Shown: positions 5,654 through 11,274 of the stretch, in pieces
Layout of the letters: the number at the start of each line of letters is the position of its first letter
Position numbering within the stretch: the first letter of the stretch is position 1
Source: JAFDEI01 sp964196055
GTDB lineage: Bacteria > Myxococcota_A > UBA9160 > SMWR01
Assembly: GCA_964196055.1 (NCBI GenBank)
Contig: CAXMSF010000383.1
Location: forward strand, 1-11,274
Reading direction: 5' to 3'
Length of the DNA: 11,274 bases
Translations under genes and position numbers: made by a program
The notes under the pieces: model-generated
The model's input: the letters and a program-made list of their open reading frames with translations, nothing else
What the model was told of the DNA's origin: nothing
Database searches by the model: none

Positions 5654-7972
5654 CTACCACTCGACGCGCCCCGGTCCGCCGCGGACCTCGCCGAACTTCG
5701 TCTCGAGCACGACCGGGCCGCGCGCTTCCAGGCTGCCGTGACCGTCGGCCGCGAGCTGGAAGCTGCGGCTTCGAAAGCTCGCCCCCGCGCCCACGCGCAG
5801 CCTGCCGTCGGCAAGCGGCTCGACGCCGAGCAATCGCAGGTAGGAGAACAGCGGCTGGGAGTGGCTGTGCTGGTTGTTCATGGCATTCGTCTGCATCGAG
5901 AGGAGATTCGATCCCCAGGTTTCACCGGGGCGGGTCGATTCGATGCCGTTGTACGCGTCGGGGCCCGAGAGCGTACCGGTCCAGACGCCCGGATAGTGGC
6001 GCTGGTGGTTCGCCAGCGTCATGCGTCGCCACTCGTCCCAGGCCAGCTTCGGATCGAGCTCGGCGGCGGCCCAGATGAGGGTCATGTTGATCGAGAACCA
6101 GATCCCGCCGCCGCCGGCGCCCTCACCGGGTCCGCCCATGAGATCGCGGTCTGGGAAGATGGGCCATCGCACACGGGCGCCGAGGGGCGAGCCGCCGCGC
6201 AGGTGCTCGTCGATCACCGCAAGCAGGCTGCTCGCCTGCTCGGCATTCGCGGCGCCGCTGAGCAGAGCCCACGGCTGGACTTCCAGCCAGCAGTCCTCGT
6301 CGCCGACAGGCGGCGCTCCCGGCCCATAGGCGCGGCGGAACCAGCGTCCGTTCCACTCGCGCGCGACCGCGGCGCGCAGCTCCTCGCCGAGGGCGCGTGC
6401 TGCGCCGGCGGTCTCCTCGTCGCCCAGGCGATCGCAGAGTCCGGCGTAGACCGGGAGCACCCAGGCGGCCATGGCCGAATTCAGCACCGACTCTCCCCGG
6501 GTCTTCATCAGCTCCGGCTCGACGCCGGAGAGCGGGATCGCGGTGTCGTTCCAGTCCGCGTTCAGGATGCGAACGTGTCCGCGCTCGCCCCGGCCCACGC
6601 CCTCGGCGAAGTACTCGAACTGCCGGCGCAGATTCTCGGCCAGCGGTACCGCTGGAGCTGCGTACTCCGGGTGGTAGTCGAGCTCGGCCTCGAAGGCCGC
6701 GCAGTCGCCGGTCGCAGCCGCGTACTCGGCCGCGAGCGCCAAGGCCCAGAGGTTCTGGTCCGACGGCTTGAATCCGAGCGCCGCGGGCTTCTTCGCGCCG
6801 TCCAACGAGTAGGGGAGCTCGCCCTCGGCATTACACCAGGCGGAGGTGTTTCGCAGGACGCCGAGCGCGAGGTCGGGCTCGCAGTAGACGAGGGGGAGCG
6901 CGTGCTGCAGGGGATCGCGGGCAGCGCCGTTGAATCCGATCGGGAAGAGATAGGCGGACGACTGGTTGAGCGTGTAGCCGCCGATCACCTCGTCTCGGCA
7001 CACTCCCCCCGAGAGCAGCGCCGCGTGCCAGGGGACTTCGCGCTCGGCTTCGGGGCAGCCCTCGGCGTGGGCTTGCGGCAGCCGTTCGCGCAGCTGCGCG
7101 AGGCTCGAGCTGAGCAGGGCACTCGGGTCCTCGACCACCGATCCGTCCTCTGATCCGTCGAGTGTGCCGAAGCGGAACCAGAGCTCTGCCGTCGCGCCGG
7201 GCTCGAGCGCGAGATCACTCGCCAGCGTGAGGGTGGGGTGGGGTGCGCCGTCGTGAGACGGCGCGGCCGGGGTATCGCCGAGCGCCTCCAGTCCGACGTC
7301 CAGCGACGGGCCGAAGACCTGCGCGAAGGGTCCGATGGCGAGCCCGCCCCCCTCGCCCTCTGCGAGGCGGCGCTCGACGGCGAGAAGCCCGCGCGGCGAG
7401 GTCTCCACGTCGTAGGCCAGGGCGCTCTGGGCGTGATTCCGGCGGCTCTCGCTCGTGCCGAGGAGGTTCAAGAAGCGAGGCACGACGGCCCACTCCTCGC
7501 GGTGCCGAAGCTCGCAGCGCGAGCCCCTCGTGTTGTGGATGCGCACGCGGACGAGCACCCAGGTTGCGTCGCCCTCCGGACACAGGATCAGCCGCTCGAG
7601 CGATAGCCCGCGCCGACTCGCGACCACCTCGAACCAGGTCGGTCCGAAACGCCGCAACGGGACGTCCGCCGGCGGGCGCATCTCCCACGCACTGCCCCAG
7701 CTCTCACCGCCCTCGTCGACGATCGAGATGCCGGTGCCCGCCGGGTCGGGTGCGGTGATCCAGCGCAGGCCGAAACGTTCGTCGAAGAGCGCCACCCGGC
7801 CGTCGTTTGCGGCCTGGATCTGGATCGCCCGATTTCCCAAGAGCACCCAATGGCGGCGCGTCTTCGGGCCCTGGATCGGATCCCACTCTGCCTCGGGCAG
7901 GGCTTCCTGGTCGGCGTCGTACTCGAAGAGGGGGAGTCCATCGCGTTCGGACCACGCTCCATAGCGGCTCAT
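5654..7972 (-). CDS. Divergent GH94-like (alpha/alpha)6-barrel carbohydrate enzyme
   Basis: The 772-residue product has a beta-rich N-terminal half and a helical C-terminal half, as in GH94 cellobiose/chitobiose phosphorylases and relatives. Shared features are the early YGAWSERDG start, SDQNLWALALAAEYAAATGD at 404-423, the DWND motif (Asp473-Asp476) where the GH94 general acid resides, a GRWFRRAYG segment near 542-550 and QPWALLSG at 566-573. Two usual GH94 features are not seen. The ENGG(I/A)xxH motif appears as GGGIWFSIN, with Ser where a phosphate-contacting His is expected, and the C-terminal GGWSWYTGS block is absent. It may thus be a hydrolase or an unassigned subfamily rather than a phosphorylase. 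No signal peptide is visible, so it probably acts in the cytoplasm. The start has AAGGAG 10 nt upstream. It follows the second methyltransferase-like gene by 37 nt, which suggests cotranscription. The substrate is unknown. Confidence 0.78.
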   Translation of the reverse strand: MSRYGAWSERDGLPLFEYDADQEALPEAEWDPIQGPKTRRHWVLLGNRAIQIQAANDGRVALFDERFGLRWITAPDPAGTGISIVDEGGESWGSAWEMRPPADVPLRRFGPTWFEVVASRRGLSLERLILCPEGDATWVLVRVRIHNTRGSRCELRHREEWAVVPRFLNLLGTSESRRNHAQSALAYDVETSPRGLLAVERRLAEGEGGGLAIGPFAQVFGPSLDVGLEALGDTPAAPSHDGAPHPTLTLASDLALEPGATAELWFRFGTLDGSEDGSVVEDPSALLSSSLAQLRERLPQAHAEGCPEAEREVPWHAALLSGGVCRDEVIGGYTLNQSSAYLFPIGFNGAARDPLQHALPLVYCEPDLALGVLRNTSAWCNAEGELPYSLDGAKKPAALGFKPSDQNLWALALAAEYAAATGDCAAFEAELDYHPEYAAPAVPLAENLRRQFEYFAEGVGRGERGHVRILNADWNDTAIPLSGVEPELMKTRGESVLNSAMAAWVLPVYAGLCDRLGDEETAGAARALGEELRAAVAREWNGRWFRRAYGPGAPPVGDEDCWLEVQPWALLSGAANAEQASSLLAVIDEHLRGGSPLGARVRWPIFPDRDLMGGPGEGAGGGGIWFSINMTLIWAAAELDPKLAWDEWRRMTLANHQRHYPGVWTGTLSGPDAYNGIESTRPGETWGSNLLSMQTNAMNNQHSHSQPLFSYLRLLGVEPLADGRLRVGAGASFRSRSFQLAADGHGSLEARGPVVLETKFGEVRGGPGRVEW

Positions 7973-8009
7973 CGATTCATCTCTCCTTCTTGCACCCGGT
8001 GTTCTTCCG

Positions 8010-9059
8010 TCAGTGGGCCCGTGGTGGTGACGGGGTCGGCTCGGCGTCGCAGCCGTGCCCGCGGGCGTATTCGACCATCTCGCGGAGGTTTCTCAGTGGC
8101 GTGTCACGGACGATTTCGCAGCCCGCAGCGACGACGTAGCGTCTTCCGGCGGCTGCGTGACACCGGCGAATTCCGTCGCGCACGTCCTCGGGACCGGCGT
8201 TGCGCAGCACCCCGACGGGATCGATGTTCCCGAGCAGGACCTGCTCGGGGCCGCAGGCGGCGCGAGCTTCTTCGATGGGAACCATCCAGTCCAGGTCGAG
8301 GATGTCGACCCCGAGGTCTGCGAGCAGGGGCAGGAGACGGCGGGTCCGTCCGCAGATGTGCAGGCGCGTGCGAGCACCCATGGCGTGAATTCCGTCGACC
8401 AGCCGTCGCTCGGCCGGGAATACGAACTCCTCGTAAATCGCCGGCCCGACCAGAGACGCCGCGGCGTCCCCGATCCCGATCAGGTCGGCACCGGCCGCCA
8501 CCTGGGCGCGAGCGAAGCGCAGGCCCAGGTCGACGCAGAACGCGCAGAGATCACGCACGAAATCCGGCTCGTCGACGAAGTCGAGCATCAGCGTATTGAT
8601 GCCGCGCAGGTTCGCCGCTTCCGCACAGGGGCCCTCGATCCAGCCTTCCACCAGCTTCTCGTCGCCGATCTCATGGCGGAGCAACGCGATGGCCGCAATC
8701 CGATCCGCCATCCGCGGGCCGCTTGTCGGATCGGGGCAGTCGAGGCGTGCGAGGTGCCGGGGATCGGAGAGGAGCGCCTCGCTCTCCACGATCGCGGGAG
8801 GCTGGTCCGGGTAGCACTCGATCGCGGCCCCGAGGTCTGCCGCCTCGCGGCATGGATCCGAGATCGCCGAGACGTAGTCGAAATCGAAGCGCCTGGACGT
8901 CTCGATCTGGCCGCGTGCGAGCAACCGGTGATCGGTCGCGTACTCGCCGTAGGGGACCCCGATCTGGTCGGCCGCGAACATCATCGTGATCGGCATGAGC
9001 GGAAGCCGATCGACAGCTCGCCCCTCGAGCAGGTTTAGGATTCGCGTCCGGCCATTCAT
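8010..9059 (-). CDS. UroD-superfamily corrinoid methyltransferase (MtaA/MtbA-like)
   Basis: The product has 349 residues and belongs to the uroporphyrinogen decarboxylase superfamily, but it is not HemE: the decarboxylase N-terminal MRQAGR motif is missing. It carries the zinc signature of methylcobamide methyltransferases, His234-x-Cys236 in LHICG and Cys314 in AAGCEIVRDTPLRNL. Such enzymes use zinc to activate a thiol or related acceptor and take the methyl group from a corrinoid protein. The gene for that corrinoid protein ends 49 nt upstream. By family this is the better candidate for the acceptor-side enzyme of the set, although the acceptor (coenzyme M, a folate or another thiol) cannot be read from sequence. 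The ATG fits the family start (MNGRTRILNLLEG), but its ribosome site is weak, so it may rely on coupling. The GH94-like gene follows 37 nt later. Confidence 0.85.
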   Translation of the reverse strand: MNGRTRILNLLEGRAVDRLPLMPITMMFAADQIGVPYGEYATDHRLLARGQIETSRRFDFDYVSAISDPCREAADLGAAIECYPDQPPAIVESEALLSDPRHLARLDCPDPTSGPRMADRIAAIALLRHEIGDEKLVEGWIEGPCAEAANLRGINTLMLDFVDEPDFVRDLCAFCVDLGLRFARAQVAAGADLIGIGDAAASLVGPAIYEEFVFPAERRLVDGIHAMGARTRLHICGRTRRLLPLLADLGVDILDLDWMVPIEEARAACGPEQVLLGNIDPVGVLRNAGPEDVRDGIRRCHAAAGRRYVVAAGCEIVRDTPLRNLREMVEYARGHGCDAEPTPSPPRAH

Positions 9060-9108
9060 CGCAGACAGGATCTCAGGCGTCGAGGCGCGCTATCAGCGCC
9101 ATCGGGAT

Positions 9109-9744
9109 TCAGGCTCCGACCAGTTCGTGTGCGGCACGAACCGCCGCGGTGGCGTTGTCCGCGTAGGCGTCGGCCCCGATCGCGTCCGCGTGTTCGGCGG
9201 AGAGCGGTGCGCCGCCCACCAGGATCTTCACCCGATCGCGCAGGCCGGCCGCTTCGAGCGCCTCGATCGTCGACGTCATCGAGGGCATGGTCACCGTGAG
9301 CAGGACCGAGAGGCCCACGAGGCTCGCGCCGTTCTCCTCGACGGTCGCCACGAACTTCTCGGGCGAGACATCGGCTCCCAGGTCGACGACATCGAAGCCC
9401 GCGCCCTCGAGCATGGCGGATACGAGGTTCTTTCCGATGTCGTGAAGGTCGCCCTGTACGGTGCCCATCACGACGCAGCCCTTGCTCGGGGCGCCCGTCT
9501 CGCTGAGCAGCGGGCTGATCAGCTCGAGCGCCGTCTTCATCGCCCGGGCCGAGAGCAGGAGCTCCGGCACGAAGTATTCTTCTTCCTCGAAGCGCCTCCC
9601 CACCTCGGCCATCGCGGGGATCATTGCGCCGTCGATGAGCGACTGCGGATCGACGGACCCTTCGAGGGCCTGGCGCGTCAGCTCCGCCGCCGCGTCCCTG
9701 TTTCCGGTGAGTATGGCCTCGTAGAGCTCTTTCATCGGCGTCAT
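9109..9744 (-). CDS. Corrinoid (B12-binding) methyl-carrier protein, MtaC/MtbC/MttC-like
   Basis: The 211-residue product has the two domains of methyltransferase corrinoid proteins. Residues 1 to about 85 are the helical cap (MKELYEAILTGNRDAAAEL, then FEEEEYFVPELLLSARAM). The rest is the B12-binding Rossmann-like domain with Asp99-x-His101-x2-Gly104 in GDLHDIGKN, SVLLTVTM (the S-x-L site) at 146-153 and the GGAP loop at 177-180. His101 is the expected lower axial ligand to cobalt. The protein shuttles a methyl group between two methyltransferases and is encoded between two UroD-like ones. Its ATG follows the upstream TAG with no spacing, and GGAG lies 8 nt before it, which indicates translational coupling. 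A second ATG three codons later (9735) is less well placed. No reductive activase for the corrinoid is encoded in the window. Confidence 0.93.
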   Translation of the reverse strand: MTPMKELYEAILTGNRDAAAELTRQALEGSVDPQSLIDGAMIPAMAEVGRRFEEEEYFVPELLLSARAMKTALELISPLLSETGAPSKGCVVMGTVQGDLHDIGKNLVSAMLEGAGFDVVDLGADVSPEKFVATVEENGASLVGLSVLLTVTMPSMTSTIEALEAAGLRDRVKILVGGAPLSAEHADAIGADAYADNATAAVRAAHELVGA

Positions 9745-11004
9745 CTAGCTTTCTCCGTTGAACTCGCGCACGGCGTCGAGCATCGCGACGATGTTCTCGA
9801 CGGGAGTGCGCGCTTGAATGTTGTGGATGGCGTTGAAGACGAAGCCTCCGCCGCGCGAGAAGATCTCGAGGCGCTCGAGGACCTGGCGGCGGACCTCCTC
9901 GGGCGTTCCGAAGGGAAGGGTCTTCTGCGTGTCGACGCCGCCGCCCCAGAAGACGATGTCGTCGCCGTACTTTGCCTTCAGCTGCTCCGGATCCATGTTG
10001 GCCGCCGAGCACTGGACGGGGTTCAGGATGTCGAACCCGCACTCGATGAAGGAGGGGACGAAGCGCTCGACCGAGCCGCAGGAGTGCTTGAAGGTCTTCC
10101 ACGCAGTGTGCTCGTGGATCCAGCCGTTGATGCGCTTGTAGTAGGGGAGCCAGAGGTCGCGGAAGGTGTCGACGGAGCAGAACGACCCTGTCTGGGTTCC
10201 GAAATCGGTTCCGCAGAGCATGACGACGTCGAGCGAGTCGCCGATCCGCGCGCGAATGCGCACGAGGTTTCCCAGCGCGATCTCGCACTGCCGGGAGAAG
10301 ACGGCGTGGATGTAGTCCGGGCGCGCCGCCAGCGACATATACCACTCGGCGATGTCGCGAATACCTTTCGGATGCACGAGATTGGGGGCCGGCACGAGCG
10401 CGATGTCGCCGAAGGCCATGCCGCCGAGGGCCGTGATCACCGCCCGCCCGCTCTCTTGGGCGGCCTCGATGTCCTCGGCGAGCTCCGCAAGATCCCGATC
10501 GCTGATGGGACTGAACTCCTCGAGGTTGTCGTTCGGGTCGAGCCGGTCTTCGTCGATCTCGTCCTGGCGGATGAGCGTGTCGAAGAAATAGCCCCCCGCC
10601 GGCATCCGGCCGCTCGGCGGCGCGGACAGGTCGCCCCTGGGATGGATGAGGGTATCGCCGTTGCTGTCGCTGGTGGTGTTGAAATCAATCGAGACCAGGA
10701 CCTCGAGGCCGTCGGGCATCCGCCACGTCTTCCAGTCGTCGTTGCGGAAGCCGAAGAGTGTTTCCCGGCCCGGGATGCCCTCGACGTCGATACCCATCGC
10801 GCCCTTGAGATCGTTCTCGACGAGGCCCAGCATCTGGTAGGGCTCGTGGACCTTCACAGGCGAAGGCTCCAGCCCGTAGTGGTTCCGGAGCGCGGCCACG
10901 CAGCTCACGTGGATTCCCGTGACGGAGGTTCCACCGAAGTCGATCGGCACGGCGTCGGGCTCGCGATGGTCGAGGGTCGCGAGGACTCTCTCTCGGCTCT
11001 GCAA
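9745..11004 (-). CDS. UroD-superfamily methyltransferase-like protein, HxC...H type, TTG start
   Basis: From the TTG start the product has 419 residues and belongs to the uroporphyrinogen decarboxylase superfamily, with no HemE MRQAGR motif. It opens with QSRERVLATLDHREPDAVPI and FGGT, a standard start for this subgroup. Later blocks are KHSCGSVERF (His307-x-Cys309), NPVQCSAANMDPEQLKAKYG, FWGGGVDTQKTLPFG and FVFNAIHNIQARTP. The third metal ligand of MtaA-type enzymes aligns with His394 instead of Cys. Next to a corrinoid protein it is the likely donor-side partner, loading a methyl group from an unknown compound; this role is inferred. An in-frame ATG at 11139 has no ribosome site and adds 45 residues of unfamiliar basic sequence, and a GTG at 11037 is also possible. 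The TTG has GAAGGA 8 nt upstream. The stop codon abuts the corrinoid gene start. Confidence 0.85.
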   Translation of the reverse strand: MQSRERVLATLDHREPDAVPIDFGGTSVTGIHVSCVAALRNHYGLEPSPVKVHEPYQMLGLVENDLKGAMGIDVEGIPGRETLFGFRNDDWKTWRMPDGLEVLVSIDFNTTSDSNGDTLIHPRGDLSAPPSGRMPAGGYFFDTLIRQDEIDEDRLDPNDNLEEFSPISDRDLAELAEDIEAAQESGRAVITALGGMAFGDIALVPAPNLVHPKGIRDIAEWYMSLAARPDYIHAVFSRQCEIALGNLVRIRARIGDSLDVVMLCGTDFGTQTGSFCSVDTFRDLWLPYYKRINGWIHEHTAWKTFKHSCGSVERFVPSFIECGFDILNPVQCSAANMDPEQLKAKYGDDIVFWGGGVDTQKTLPFGTPEEVRRQVLERLEIFSRGGGFVFNAIHNIQARTPVENIVAMLDAVREFNGES

Positions 11005-11012
11005 CGCGCTTT

Positions 11013-11018
11013 TCCTTC
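11013..11018 (-). promoter_or_regulatory. Ribosome binding site GAAGGA that supports the TTG start
   Basis: GAAGGA on the minus strand ends 8 nt before the TTG at 11004. The upstream in-frame ATG at 11139 has no comparable site. Family alignment also begins right at this TTG. Confidence 0.6.
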
Positions 11019-11075
11019 TCGCTCCCTCGCCACGCACTCCGTCGTCCCCTCGCGCGCGGGCGTCGCCTCGATCAT

Positions 11076-11109
11076 AGTAGCGCGATCGAAAATACTGGCG
11101 CGCGCTACT
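11076..11109. repeat. Inverted repeat AGTAGCGCG-N16-CGCGCTACT
   Basis: Two perfect 9-base arms (11076-11084 and 11101-11109) are separated by a 16-base AT-richer spacer. The near arm is 72 nt upstream of the TTG start of the first methyltransferase-like gene. It could be an operator or a 5' leader hairpin. On the minus strand the near arm includes TACTAT, a partial -10 match with no good -35. Confidence 0.4.
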
Positions 11110-11274
11110 CCATGAGAGGCCTTGGAAGAGGTCGCGCATGGTCGAGCTTCAGGCCACGAAGAGACGTGCAATCACGCGGCGTTCTTGGCAGATCTCCACC
11201 CGAGGCAATAGACTCGCGGGCCGTGGTGACCTCCCGGAATGACCTCTATAGAGCGGGTCCAGGCGACCGTGCGC
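11110..11274. other. Non-coding upstream region with short direct repeat and palindrome
   Basis: No credible gene is seen in these 165 bases at the right edge. Two TGACCTC copies (11227-11233 and 11240-11246) lie 13 bases apart, and the second overlaps a perfect palindrome CTCTATAGAG at 11244-11253. The minus-strand TATAGA in it could serve as a -10, but no -35 was found before the window ends. This is probably upstream control DNA for the methyltransferase run. Confidence 0.25.

Noticed and set aside
5648..7153. 501-codon plus-strand reading frame
   Set aside because: It is antisense to the GH94-like gene, which has DWND and other motifs. The plus-strand translation shows no domain and no clear ribosome site.
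8010..11004. Heme biosynthesis HemE identity for the two UroD-like proteins
   Set aside because: Both lack the MRQAGR N-terminal motif and carry HxC metal motifs. They flank a corrinoid protein gene, so methyl transfer is the better reading.
8986..11115. 709-codon plus-strand reading frame
   Set aside because: It lies opposite three genes with clear family motifs. Its own translation is rich in Arg, Asp and His with no recognisable domain, as expected for an antisense shadow in GC-rich DNA.

Overview
The window is GC-rich bacterial DNA. All eight credible genes lie on the minus strand, so transcription runs from the right edge to the left. Shine-Dalgarno sites of the AAGGAG type, a lipoprotein signal peptide and dense gene packing fit a bacterium. 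The gene mix (acyl-CoA catabolism, corrinoid methyl transfer, TPR lipoprotein) would suit an uncultured deltaproteobacterial, myxobacterial or Binatota-like lineage, but there is no marker gene and this placement is a guess.

Right part (about 11274 to 5654): an upstream region with an inverted repeat is followed by four closely spaced genes. They are a UroD-superfamily methyltransferase-like protein starting at TTG, a corrinoid (B12-binding) protein that begins directly after its stop codon, a second UroD-superfamily protein with the MtaA/MtbA-type HxC...C zinc motif, and a divergent GH94-like (alpha/alpha)6-barrel enzyme. The first three form a plausible corrinoid methyl-transfer set: donor-side methyltransferase, shuttle, acceptor-side methyltransferase. 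The carbohydrate enzyme in the same run suggests a methylated sugar or glycoside as substrate. That link is inference.

Middle and left part (5653 to 1599): a 221-base gap with a 26-bp interrupted palindrome precedes a second four-gene run. It encodes an NAD(P)-type aldehyde dehydrogenase, a crotonase-fold enoyl-CoA hydratase, a DUF35 zinc-ribbon/OB-fold protein and an SCP2-type thiolase-like protein. The thiolase nucleophilic cysteine is a serine. Hydratase plus thiolase-like/DUF35 pair plus aldehyde dehydrogenase matches the logic of aldolytic side-chain cleavage known from steroid degradation: hydrate the enoyl-CoA, split it by retro-aldol, oxidise the aldehyde. This is the most interesting hypothesis in the window.

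Left edge (1501 to 1): the start of a TPR-rich lipoprotein that runs off the window. No RNA genes, CRISPR arrays, insertion sequences or phage genes were seen.
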